Below, piece by piece: positions 25,962 to 33,653 of a stretch of 64,000 nt of DNA. A program made the translations under genes and the position numbers. Origin of the DNA: an uncultured Oscillospiraceae bacterium (GTDB lineage Bacteria > Bacillota > Clostridia > Oscillospirales > Oscillospiraceae); assembly GCA_910579725.1 (NCBI GenBank), contig CAJTUD010000001.1, forward strand, positions 62,001 to 126,000. The letters run 5' to 3'. The stretch's first letter is position 1; each line of letters opens with the position of its first letter. The notes below the pieces were generated by a model. The model did no database searches. It had not been told where the DNA came from and saw only the letters and a program-made list of their open reading frames with translations.

Positions 25962-27995
25962 TCACCTCTCGGCAACCTGAAAACGGCCGATCAGGCTGTT
26001 CAGCGTCCGCGCCTGTTCGGACAGCTCCTTGGAAACCGCCGCGCTTCTCTCCGCGGCAGAGGAGTTCGTCTGCACCACCGAGGAAATCTCCTTGATGCCA
26101 TTTTCCACCAGGACGATCATCTCCGACTGCTGAACGCTGGCGGCAGCGATCTCGTCCATCAGCGTCTTGATGGACTGCACACAGTCGTTGATATCCTGCA
26201 TGGCGGAAACGGCATGACTTGTGGACTCCGTACCGGACTTCACATCCTGAATGGAGCGGCCGATCAAACTGCTGGTGGTCTGGGCGGCTTCAGCGGATTT
26301 TGCCGCGAGACTGCGGACCTCGTCCGCCACAACCGAAAACCCCTTCCCCGCAGCGCCGGCACGTGCGGCTTCCACAGCGGCGTTCAGCGCCAGAATATTC
26401 GTCTGAAACGCAATATCTTCTATGGTCTTTGTAATGGTGACAATCTGAGTTGAGGACTGGTCAATATTTTTTGTGGCCGTTATCAGCTGCTCCATCTTGG
26501 CGTCGGCCTCGGAGGCGTAGCCGGTTGCCCGGTCAACCAGCTCGCTGGCGCTGCCGCAGCGTACGGTACTGGTCTGAATCTCAGAGGTGATGGAGGTGAC
26601 ATTGGACACAAGGCCTTCAATCGAAACCGCCTGCTCCATCGTCCCCTGAGACAGAGCCTGCGCCCCCGAAGACACCCGGTCCGCGCTGGTGTCCACCTGG
26701 TTGGCAACCTGGGCAATATCGCGGATCACGCTCATGAGATTGGTGCGGATGGATTGCAGGCTCATGGACAGCGCCCTGAAATCACCGATATAATAGGACT
26801 CATTTTTTGTCACGTCAACAGCGAGGTTGCCCTTCGCCATCTCGCCCAGAATCCGTCCCACATCGTCTATGGTCTTTTGCAGACAGCCGCAGACGTGGTG
26901 GGTCGTCTGCGCAATCATGCCGATCTCATCCGACCGGCCGTAAAACACCTCCAGTTCATGGTCCGCCGAGAGATTCAGATCGCCCAGACGGCTTATGGCG
27001 CGCTCTACAGCCATCAGCTCCCTGCCCTCGCGGCGCAGAATCAGCAGCGTAACCAGAATAATGGCTGAAGCCATAGCCGCGCACAGCCCGCCTACCACAA
27101 CGCGCACTGTGGATACCGTACCATAGACCTCCGCAGCGCTGTCGCGTACCATGAAAACCCAGCCCCGGTCCTTCAGATATTTGTAGACGACCAGCTGATT
27201 GTCCCCATATTCATCCTGGTAAGAATATGTAGCGGCCTGGGTGCTGCCATCCGTCTGAATTCGCCGGATGATCTCCTGATACCCCTTGTCAGAGGTCGCC
27301 GTATTCAGAAGTTCGTCCTCCTCGTGGTACAGATACACGCCGGTTTCCACATTCAGAAACACATATTCGCTGTCGGGCAGCCCCTGAATATCCAGATTCA
27401 GCAGGGAATCCATCAGATGACTGGCATAGACGCCTGCTCCTACATAACCCACGCACCGTTGTCCCTCAAAAATAGGATAGTACATGGACAGGATCATACT
27501 GCCGGTTCCCGGCGAGCGCATAATGCCCAGATTGGTCAGCTGCTGTTGGGCCAGAATCGTATCCTGAAACGTCTTCAGCGACTCCCCCTCCCGCGTCGTG
27601 ATCCCGATGGCTCCCTGAGAGGTATGGGTCAGGACATAGGTTTCCGGGGTAGCAATATACAGCCCCTCGAAAATACCCTTGACCGCGGCAAAGTTCTCAG
27701 TGTACCGCTGCGCCTTCTCCAGAAGCTCCGGGTCCTCCGGGTGAAGAAGGAGCTCTCGAACCTCCCCGCCCAGAGCGAAGGCCGTCATGTACTCTTCCGC
27801 AGAAGACACATACTCATTGATAATAGTCGCCCGGGATTCCACGGCGTCAGTCATCTGGTTGGTAATATCGTTTTTGACCATGGACGCGGTATTGGTGGAT
27901 ACGACGGCCCAGAGCAGAAACATTCCCACCAGGGTGATGGCTGTTGTAATAATGCCGATGCGCGTAGCAAGCTTCGTGTTTACCAGGAATTTCAT
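25962..27995 (-). CDS. Methyl-accepting chemotaxis protein (dCache type)
   Basis: 677 aa. One membrane helix near residues 12-31, an extracellular dCache-like sensing domain (about 35-280), a second helix (about 290-312), HAMP (about 313-370) and the long coiled-coil signalling domain. The hairpin tip is conserved ([20 protein letters not shown]). It reports an extracellular ligand to CheA; the ligand is unknown. No other chemotaxis gene is nearby, so it is an orphan receptor here. Confidence 0.94.
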   Translation of the reverse strand: MKFLVNTKLATRIGIITTAITLVGMFLLWAVVSTNTASMVKNDITNQMTDAVESRATIINEYVSSAEEYMTAFALGGEVRELLLHPEDPELLEKAQRYTENFAAVKGIFEGLYIATPETYVLTHTSQGAIGITTREGESLKTFQDTILAQQQLTNLGIMRSPGTGSMILSMYYPIFEGQRCVGYVGAGVYASHLMDSLLNLDIQGLPDSEYVFLNVETGVYLYHEEDELLNTATSDKGYQEIIRRIQTDGSTQAATYSYQDEYGDNQLVVYKYLKDRGWVFMVRDSAAEVYGTVSTVRVVVGGLCAAMASAIILVTLLILRREGRELMAVERAISRLGDLNLSADHELEVFYGRSDEIGMIAQTTHHVCGCLQKTIDDVGRILGEMAKGNLAVDVTKNESYYIGDFRALSMSLQSIRTNLMSVIRDIAQVANQVDTSADRVSSGAQALSQGTMEQAVSIEGLVSNVTSITSEIQTSTVRCGSASELVDRATGYASEADAKMEQLITATKNIDQSSTQIVTITKTIEDIAFQTNILALNAAVEAARAGAAGKGFSVVADEVRSLAAKSAEAAQTTSSLIGRSIQDVKSGTESTSHAVSAMQDINDCVQSIKTLMDEIAAASVQQSEMIVLVENGIKEISSVVQTNSSAAERSAAVSKELSEQARTLNSLIGRFQVAER

Positions 27996-28108
27996 AAACT
28001 CTCCTCCGCAGAAAAAAGTTATTGTGGAACAGATTTTTGCTGGTCCCTCCAGGACATGCTGGAATCTGTACCGGAGATTCCGGCAGCAGCCTCTTGAGGC
28101 GGCGATAT

Positions 28109-28137
28109 ATTATAACACACTATTCGCCGTGTGTCGA
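28109..28137 (-). promoter_or_regulatory. Promoter of the chemoreceptor gene
   Basis: TCGACA (28132-28137), 17-base spacer, TATAAT (28109-28114), reading leftward; leader about 110 bases. Sigma-D features were not seen. Confidence 0.6.
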
Positions 28138-28219
28138 GAGGGGCTCAGCAAAAATTGCCAAAATGTCCGTCTCCTTACCTGCCATTGGCCCTCCTGCCGG
28201 CATCCGTTCCGGTGCGCAA

Positions 28220-28245
28220 GAAAGGCGGCCTCCGGGCCGCCTTTC
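28220..28245 (-). terminator. Terminator of the DUF134-NifX gene
   Basis: A 10-bp stem (28220-28229 with 28236-28245) about 40 bases past the stop; TTTCTT on the minus strand gives a weak U-tract. Confidence 0.55.
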
Positions 28246-28284
28246 CACGTATAGCCGCTGCCACCGGGATACGCTCCGGCTGCT

Positions 28285-29067
28285 TCACCCCTGACAGCTT
28301 TGATGCCCGCGGCACTGGCCCTGCTGGTGATGACCGCAGCTGTGATGATCCTCTCCCTGCTGGTGATGGCTGCACCGCACATCGGGGTCATAGGCCAGCC
28401 CGCCCCGCAGCAGGGCCGCCACAGCCTCGTCCGCTTCCCCAGTCACACCACCATACAGCTGAATGCCGCTGGCCTCCAGCGCAGCGCGGGCCCCGCCGCC
28501 AATGCCCCCGCAGATCAGCGCGTCCACTCCCAGCGCCTTCAGTACGCCGGCCAGCGCACCATGGCCCTGTCCATTGGTATCCACCACCTCGGAAGCCTTG
28601 ATTTCCCCCGCCTCCACATCGTAGACCTTGAACTGCCCGGTGTGTCCGAAATGCTGGAAGATTTTGCCCGCTTCATAAGTAACCGCGATTCTCATCATGT
28701 GTTCCCCTTTCGCTTTCGTATATTGTTGGCGAATTTGATATTTGTAGCAGCCGCCGCAGCTGCGGAACTCCCTTTCTCCGCCGCAGAGCTGATACTCTCC
28801 GCCCTCAATGCGCAGCGGAAGGCCGTCTACCAGCGCATCCGCCAATTTCTTCCGGGCAGACGAGTAGATCCACTGCACCGTGGTGCGGGCAATGCCCATC
28901 TGCCTGCCGCACTGCTCCTGAGAAAGGCATTCCTTGTCAATCAGGCGGACCGCTTCATATTCGTCCACCGTCAACAGGACCGCCGCCGCACCGCCGCCGT
29001 CGATGGGGACAAACCCCTGCGTCTGGGGAAAATGGCACACATTTCTGTACTTTTTCGGCCTGGCCAT
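28285..29067 (-). CDS. DUF134 helix-turn-helix protein fused to a NifB/NifX-type cofactor-binding domain
   Basis: 260 aa. Residues 1-110 are a DUF134 protein (starts MARPKKYRNVCHFPQTQGFV; HTH around 46-75). Residues 124-230 form a dinitrogenase iron-molybdenum cofactor domain (MRIAVTYEAGKIFQHFGHTG, ALICGGIGGGARAAL). The last 27 residues are rich in His, Gln and Cys, a likely metal-binding tail. At the junction, AAAGGGG lies five bases before an in-frame ATG-ATG (28698), so a separate NifX-like product may also be made. ATG 29067 has GGAGGAGGAG upstream. Its promoter is shared with the divergent Crp/Fnr gene. It probably senses or handles an Fe-S or metal cofactor. Confidence 0.85.
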   Translation of the reverse strand: MARPKKYRNVCHFPQTQGFVPIDGGGAAAVLLTVDEYEAVRLIDKECLSQEQCGRQMGIARTTVQWIYSSARKKLADALVDGLPLRIEGGEYQLCGGEREFRSCGGCYKYQIRQQYTKAKGEHMMRIAVTYEAGKIFQHFGHTGQFKVYDVEAGEIKASEVVDTNGQGHGALAGVLKALGVDALICGGIGGGARAALEASGIQLYGGVTGEADEAVAALLRGGLAYDPDVRCSHHQQGEDHHSCGHHQQGQCRGHQSCQG

Positions 29068-29109
29068 TCTCCTCCTCCTCCCGGCTGTCACAACGCCTTG
29101 TTTGCCGCC

Positions 29110-29138
29110 ATTATAGCAGCATTTCCGGCATATGTCAA
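29110..29138 (-). promoter_or_regulatory. Consensus sigma-A promoter of the DUF134-NifX gene
   Basis: TTGACA (29133-29138), 17-base spacer, TATAAT (29110-29115), reading leftward: every hexamer base is consensus. Confidence 0.85.
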
Positions 29139-29154
29139 TATTTCGGTTGACATA
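29131..29154. promoter_or_regulatory. Palindrome joining two divergent -35 boxes
   Basis: TATGTCAA, 8 bases, TTGACATA: a perfect inverted repeat whose arms contain the -35 boxes of both divergent promoters. One bound protein could control both genes. Confidence 0.65.
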
Positions 29155-29175
29155 CGCCGGAAAGCGCCGTATAGT
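29147..29175 (+). promoter_or_regulatory. Sigma-A promoter of the Crp/Fnr gene
   Basis: TTGACA (29147-29152), 17-base spacer, TATAGT (29170-29175); leader of about 65 bases. Confidence 0.8.
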
Positions 29176-29247
29176 TAAGAAAAGTATCCGGACGCACCGC
29201 CGCAGAACGGCGGGCATCCGGATTGTAACGGAAAGGTAGGATTACCG

Positions 29248-29907
29248 ATGAATTTTTCTCACTATTTCCCTGTGTGGGATCAGCTTACGGCAGATGATCA
29301 GGATCAGCTGACCGGAGCGGCCGTCTGCCGCAGGGTAAAAAAGGGGACATTGCTTCACAGCGGAGCCATGGACTGCCTGGGCTTCCTGATGATACAGTCC
29401 GGACAGCTGCGGGCCTACATTCTTTCGGACGAAGGCAGGGAAATCACCATTTACCGGCTGCTGGAGCGGGACGTCTGTCTGCTTTCCGCTTCCTGCATGA
29501 TGAACGGCAGTCAGTTCGACGTGGCGGTTGAGGCGGAAAAAGATTCGACGCTCTGGATCATCCCGTCGGAGACCTACCGGCGGGTCATGGCCCGCTCCGC
29601 GCCTCTGGCCAATTACACCAACGGACTGATGGCAGGCCGGTTTTCCGACGTAATGTGGCTGATGGAACAGGTGATGTGGAAAGGTCTGGACCAGCGTCTT
29701 GCCGCCTTTCTTTTGGAAGAGGCAGCGCTGGAAGGTTCAGATACGCTGGAAATCACCCACGAAAAAACCGGCAATCATCTTGGAACAGCCAGAGAGGTTG
29801 TCACCCGGATGCTGCGGTATTTCCAGTCCGAGGAATTGGTCAGGCTGCGGCGGGGTACTGTGGAGCTTACCAATATTCCTGGGCTGCGGAAACTGGCTGA
29901 AAAGTAG
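29248..29907 (+). CDS. Crp/Fnr family transcription regulator
   Basis: 219 aa. A cyclic-nucleotide-like beta-roll (about 10-120) precedes the dimer helix and a Crp-type winged helix (HEKTGNHLGTAREVVTRMLRYF as recognition region). It lacks the FNR N-terminal cysteine cluster, although C27, C43, C85 and C91 are present in the sensor domain. Nearby trxA and the ferredoxin operon carry matching GTGA-N5-TCAC sites, so it is the best candidate for their activator. Convergent with trxA. Confidence 0.92.
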   Translation: MNFSHYFPVWDQLTADDQDQLTGAAVCRRVKKGTLLHSGAMDCLGFLMIQSGQLRAYILSDEGREITIYRLLERDVCLLSASCMMNGSQFDVAVEAEKDSTLWIIPSETYRRVMARSAPLANYTNGLMAGRFSDVMWLMEQVMWKGLDQRLAAFLLEEAALEGSDTLEITHEKTGNHLGTAREVVTRMLRYFQSEELVRLRRGTVELTNIPGLRKLAEK

Positions 29908-29915
29908 CGGCCAGC

Positions 29916-30221
29916 TCAGAGCATGGACAGAATCTGCTGTTTGGAACGGGCGCCAATGGCCTTATTGACAACTTTTCCGTCCTTTATCACCATCAGCGTA
30001 GGGATGCTCATGATCCGGAATTGCCTAGCCAGATCCTGTTCCTCATCCACATTGATTTTTCCCACCTGGATATCGGAGCGCTCTCCGGCAATCTCTTCCA
30101 CCAGGGGTACCACGGCGCGGCAGGGCCCGCACCAGGGAGCCCAGAAGTCCAGCAAAGTAGGCTTGGAACTGTTGAGAACCGTTTCCTGGAAATTATCCTT
30201 TGTAATGTGCAAAGCAGGCAT
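29916..30221 (-). CDS. trxA: Thioredoxin
   Basis: 101 aa, with the active site WAPWCGPCRAVVP near residue 30 and the cis-Pro loop MSIPTLMVIKDGK. It reduces protein disulfides in the cytoplasm. ATG 30221 has AGGAGG upstream. It lies 69 bp after the membrane Fe-S gene, with a Crp/Fnr-type site in between, so it may have its own promoter as well as read-through. Confidence 0.95.
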   Translation of the reverse strand: MPALHITKDNFQETVLNSSKPTLLDFWAPWCGPCRAVVPLVEEIAGERSDIQVGKINVDEEQDLARQFRIMSIPTLMVIKDGKVVNKAIGARSKQQILSML

Positions 30222-30279
30222 TTGTCATTCCTCCTGAAGATTTTGATGGCTGTATTCTGACAGATTTTTCGCTTTGTTT

Positions 30280-30298
30280 CCGTGATGAAATCACACTT
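30280..30298. promoter_or_regulatory. Crp/Fnr-type site upstream of trxA
   Basis: CCGTGATGAAATCACACTT, with core GTGA-N5-TCAC; 16 of 19 bases match the site at 31131. A CAGAAT -10 at 30254-30259 (minus) places the site's centre near -41, the class II activator position. The site overlaps the stop of the upstream gene. Confidence 0.6.
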
Positions 30299-30866
30299 TG
30301 CCATTTCTGGCTTTGCAGATCAGCTGGGTCATGGTTCCCATGGGACAGTAGACGCACCAACTGCGGGGCTTGAAGAGCACCATGGTGATCAGGCCGAGGA
30401 CTGTAGAGGTCAGCATCACGCTATAAAAGCCAAAGGCAAACTGAGCGGCACCGGGATGGAACAGCGTTCCGTGGTAGGCCCAGCTCCAAGGGAGCCGGAA
30501 TGTCCACAGCAGCGTGACTACCTGACCCAGATCCCGCACCCCTGCAAAGACCAGATATGTATTCCAGAGCATCTGAAAAAACATAATAAAGAAGAAAATC
30601 AGAAAGCCATAGCGGAACCCCTTGCTCTTCATCCACCGGGGGATATCCTTTTTTCTGGAGAGGCCGAACCGACCGCCCAGCAGACTGAACAGCTGGCCCC
30701 TGCCGCAGTAGCGGTTGCAGTAGCCCTTGCTGCCCGCCGTTATGGAGATGATCAGCGGGATAAAGAAGCAGAGCAGGCCCAGCCATGCAAAAAGTATGTT
30801 GAAAAATCCCAGTACCAGATAGGTCAGCGACGCAACCCAGAGATAGTCATACCACCGCTTTTTCAT
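30291..30866 (-). CDS. Membrane 4Fe-4S protein (NapH/CcoG-like)
   Basis: 191 aa with about four membrane helices. Two cysteine motifs lie near helix ends, CNRYCGRGQLF (about 50) and WCVYCPMGTMTQL (about 171), as in NapH/YccM-type proteins that pass electrons at the membrane. The partner is likely the ferredoxin encoded just upstream: the two genes overlap by four bases (ATGA). The electron acceptor is unknown. Confidence 0.82.
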   Translation of the reverse strand: MKKRWYDYLWVASLTYLVLGFFNILFAWLGLLCFFIPLIISITAGSKGYCNRYCGRGQLFSLLGGRFGLSRKKDIPRWMKSKGFRYGFLIFFFIMFFQMLWNTYLVFAGVRDLGQVVTLLWTFRLPWSWAYHGTLFHPGAAQFAFGFYSVMLTSTVLGLITMVLFKPRSWCVYCPMGTMTQLICKARNGKV

Positions 30867-31075
30867 CCCGCAGCCTCCTCCATTTTAATAACAGACGCGG
30901 GACATTCCTTTGCGCATTTCCCGCATCCTACGCATTTATCCGGATCCACCCGGGCTGTGATACCCCTGACGACCGCAATGGCCGACAGCGGACAGACCTT
31001 CACACAGCACCCGCAGGCAACGCAGTCACTCTGCGTCACCACCGCATAGCGCTTTTTTCTCCTGATTTCTTTCAC
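30863..31075 (-). CDS. 2x[4Fe-4S] ferredoxin
   Basis: 70 aa. Two complete motifs, CVACGCCVKVCP and CVGCGKCAKECP. The start is GTG at 31075 with AAGGAGG upstream. The basic N-terminus may help it dock to its membrane partner encoded downstream. First gene of the operon. Confidence 0.93.
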   Translation of the reverse strand: MKEIRRKKRYAVVTQSDCVACGCCVKVCPLSAIAVVRGITARVDPDKCVGCGKCAKECPASVIKMEEAAG

Positions 31076-31091
31076 GCTGACACCTCCTTGA

Positions 31092-31108
31092 ACAATTGAG
31101 AAAATTGT
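31092..31108. promoter_or_regulatory. Palindrome over the -10 box of the ferredoxin promoter
   Basis: ACAATT-GAGAA-AATTGT, perfect 6-bp arms. It overlaps the predicted TACAAT -10 box (31104-31109, minus), so it could be a repressor site. Confidence 0.4.
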
Positions 31109-31130
31109 AACACCGCCGCCGGGGTGTTTA

Positions 31131-31149
31131 CCGTGACATAATCACACTT
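31131..31149. promoter_or_regulatory. Crp/Fnr-type site upstream of the ferredoxin operon
   Basis: CCGTGACATAATCACACTT, core GTGA-N5-TCAC. Its centre (31139) lies about 42 bases before the start predicted from TACAAT at 31104-31109, the class II activator position. No -35 box is seen, as expected for an activated promoter. Confidence 0.6.
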
Positions 31150-31218
31150 ACGGAAGGCAGATCCTTTGGCGATGCACTCTGCGGCAAATTCTTTGCCATT
31201 CAAATCCAGCCAAAAATC

Positions 31219-31248
31219 TGCATACCTTCCCAGCTTCTGCGGATACTA
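31219..31248 (+). promoter_or_regulatory. Candidate sigma-G promoter of spoVT
   Basis: TGCATA (31219-31224), 17-base spacer, GATACTA (31242-31248), close to the sigma-G pattern TGMATA-N17-CATACTA. In Bacillus spoVT is a forespore gene under sigma-G. Confidence 0.5.
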
Positions 31249-31369
31249 TCCATGTTTTCCAAGGGAAGGACTGATAGAACCAGCTCTCCAAATTTCTATT
31301 CAGTACCTTCTCCAAGCATTACAATATACTCGCCGCGCTGCGGCGCGGCAGATACGGGAGGAATCAAGA

Positions 31370-31912
31370 ATGAAAGCAACCGGAATTGTGCGTCGCATCG
31401 ACGACTTGGGGCGTGTGGTCATCCCTAAGGAAATCCGCCGGACTATGCGTATTCGGGAGGGCGACCCTTTAGAGATTTACACCAGCCGGGAGGGGGAGGT
31501 TATCTTCAAGAAGTATTCCCTTATGGGCGGACTGGATGACTTTGCCGCTCAGTTCTGCGAAACATTATCCAAAAGCTGCGGAGCCATCACTGCTGTGACA
31601 GACCGTGACTCTGTCATTGCCGTTGCCGGCGGCGGCAAGCGAGAACTGCTGGGCAAGCGTATCAGCCCGCAGCTGGAGCAGATCATGGAAGACCGGAGAA
31701 TCTATCAGCACGCCGGTGAAGAACGCAGCGTATTTGTCACGGAATCCGGTGATAAATACCGCACTGCCGTGGCGGCTCCCATTATTTCGGAGGGAGACGT
31801 ACTGGGACTGGTTCTGTTTGTGGAAGACGGAGAGTGCCAGGTTACAGGCGAAACAGAGTATAAGCTGGCCCAGACCATCGCCGCCTTTTTGGGCAAGCAC
31901 ATGGAAAGCTAA
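31370..31912 (+). CDS. spoVT: SpoVT, AbrB-type transcription regulator
   Basis: 180 aa. The N-terminal swapped-hairpin AbrB domain (MKATGIVRRIDDLGRVVIPK, then GDPLEIYTSREGEVIFKKYS) is followed by a GAF-like domain (about 60-178), the SpoVT arrangement. It tunes late forespore gene expression. ATG 31370 is at the normal family start and has GGGAGG upstream; an in-frame extension from 31166 lacks support. Confidence 0.93.
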   Translation: MKATGIVRRIDDLGRVVIPKEIRRTMRIREGDPLEIYTSREGEVIFKKYSLMGGLDDFAAQFCETLSKSCGAITAVTDRDSVIAVAGGGKRELLGKRISPQLEQIMEDRRIYQHAGEERSVFVTESGDKYRTAVAAPIISEGDVLGLVLFVEDGECQVTGETEYKLAQTIAAFLGKHMES

Positions 31913-32210
31913 CTCCAACGAAGAGAAGTCAGGATGGTTTGCTGGGCCGGCGCGACGATGTCATTCAGAAGGTCGTTTCGGTTAGAAGGGCTCTTTATTC
32001 CTGCAAATGATACGATTCACATAGTGTGACAGGATAAAGGGCCCTTGTCAGTGCAGTGCTATAAAGCCACGCAAGAAACTCCCGGCACATCTGGAAAGAC
32101 AGTGCCGGGAGGTATCTTTTTGTATTACTTTCTATAGGGTATCACTCAAAAGTTACGCTATCTACCCTCAGACGTGAACCGCCTCGGATATTCTCTCTGT
32201 TCTCCCGGCC
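31913..32210. other. Intergenic region with two inverted repeats
   Basis: AAGGGCTCTTTAT (31986-31998) pairs imperfectly with ATAAAGGGCCCTT (32034-32046), and TCACA-TAG-TGTGA lies in its loop. The second repeat is the terminator at 32079. No gene is seen. Confidence 0.5.
32079..32121 (+). terminator. Terminator downstream of spoVT
   Basis: CTCCCGGCAC (32079-32088) pairs with GTGCCGGGAG (32102-32111), followed by TCTTTTT. Confidence 0.75.
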
Positions 32211-33380
32211 TTACCACCGCTCTCCTGCCGCCGTGGGCATTGCCGCCTCCTGGATGGACTGATACAGTCTTTCCGCCGCCGCGCCGAAGGCATGGGCGGA
32301 AAACTTTTCCGCCGACTCCTCTGCTGCCGCGCACATCTGCTCCCGCAGGGCAGGATTGGTACAGAATGCGGAGAGATGATCGCCGAAAGCGCTGCCGGTC
32401 TCATACTGCCACCCGTTGACGCCGTTTTCCACCACGCCGTCCACACATGGGTCCTTCCGGCACAGCACCGGCAAACCTGCCGCCAGGGCCTCAAAATAGG
32501 TCAGCCCCTGGGTCTCGCTGGTGGAGGCGGTAACGAACAGATCTCCCAGCCGGTAATAGTCCGCCACCTCTCCGTGTGGTACCATGCCGGTGAAGATCAC
32601 ATCCAGCCCCCGTCCCCGGGCATACGCCAATACCTCTTCCCGATCGGGTCCGTCCCCTACCAGCAGCAGGGTGACGTCTTTCCGGCCGGCGGCGGCAATC
32701 TGATCCACCAGCTGCTCCAGATTTTTTTCCTTGGCCATTCTGCCCAGGTACAGCAGCACTGTGTGGTCCTCCGGAATAGACCAGCGACGGCGAAGCTCCG
32801 CCATTTTTTTCGCGTCCGGCTCCTGCTGGTAGGCGGACAGGTCCACGCCGGTGGGGATCACCTCAATCCGGCAGCGCACGCCGTAGTCCTCCAGCAGCCG
32901 CCGCACCTTTTCACTGGGGGCCACCACGCAGGCGGTCCGGGAACAGATCCAGCGGGAGAAGACGGAGACCACCACCTTCCCCAGCCGCACGCTGGGAGAA
33001 AAGTAGTGGGTATAGTCCTCGTAAACCGTATGGTAAGTATGGACGATAGGCACGCCCAGCCGGTGGGAAAGAGCGTAAGCTACCCGGAAGGAGCTGAACT
33101 CGCACTGGGAGTGGATCACATCGGGCTGCCACTCCATCAGCTCCCGGATCAGACTGCGGGTACGGTTCACCCGCAGCCGGGCGCCGGGGTAGATTTTGTT
33201 GGCGCTGACGGAGCCCATGTAGTAGACGTTTTCGCTTTTATAGCTGTGCAAAGTATTGGACAGGGTAACGACACGGACTTCGTGACCCAGTCTCTCCAGT
33301 TCCCGCTGCAAAAGCAGTACAGAGGTGACGACGCCGTTGATAACCGGCGCGTACCAGTCCGTTGTAATCAGAACTTTCAC
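32211..33380 (-). CDS. GT4 family glycosyltransferase
   Basis: 389 aa, GT-B fold. The N-terminal TDWYAPVINGVVTSV is the glycine-rich acceptor loop; the donor side has VLLYLGRMAKEKNLEQL, LLLVGDGPDREEV and the EX7E region SETQGLTYFEALAAGLP. It resembles diacylglycerol glucosyltransferases of Firmicutes, but lipid versus other acceptors cannot be decided. The start is GTG 33380 with GGGGAG upstream. Confidence 0.88.
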   Translation of the reverse strand: MKVLITTDWYAPVINGVVTSVLLLQRELERLGHEVRVVTLSNTLHSYKSENVYYMGSVSANKIYPGARLRVNRTRSLIRELMEWQPDVIHSQCEFSSFRVAYALSHRLGVPIVHTYHTVYEDYTHYFSPSVRLGKVVVSVFSRWICSRTACVVAPSEKVRRLLEDYGVRCRIEVIPTGVDLSAYQQEPDAKKMAELRRRWSIPEDHTVLLYLGRMAKEKNLEQLVDQIAAAGRKDVTLLLVGDGPDREEVLAYARGRGLDVIFTGMVPHGEVADYYRLGDLFVTASTSETQGLTYFEALAAGLPVLCRKDPCVDGVVENGVNGWQYETGSAFGDHLSAFCTNPALREQMCAAAEESAEKFSAHAFGAAAERLYQSIQEAAMPTAAGERW

Positions 33381-33435
33381 ATATTTCTCCCCTTAAATCA
33401 GGATTGGCTTTTGCCTTCGCTGTCAGACAGATATG

Positions 33436-33464
33436 ATTATATCAGGTCTGTCCGGCGGGAGCAA
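33436..33464 (-). promoter_or_regulatory. Promoter of the GT4 gene
   Basis: TTGCTC (33459-33464), 17-base spacer, TATAAT (33436-33441), reading leftward. Confidence 0.6.
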
Positions 33465-33531
33465 GAGAATTAAAAAAATCCTAAAGATTTGGAAAAATCC
33501 GCCGGAGCGATTCTGTTTTTCCGAAGAGGTC

Positions 33532-33565
33532 AGAATCGGAGCCCCAATTCCGGGGCTCCGATTCT
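33532..33565. terminator. Strong hairpin past the peptidase operon
   Basis: A perfect 14-bp stem (33532-33545 with 33552-33565) with a 6-base loop, 89 bases after the M3 peptidase stop. The U-tract is better on the plus strand, so termination of the minus operon is likely but not certain. Confidence 0.55.
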
Positions 33566-33653
33566 TTCGTTCATTTTCGATCTTCTTCCGTTTGCCGGCG
33601 CATAATAGGAAAAAATTACGGAAGTACTTTGCAGATCCTGCTGTTATACCGTC

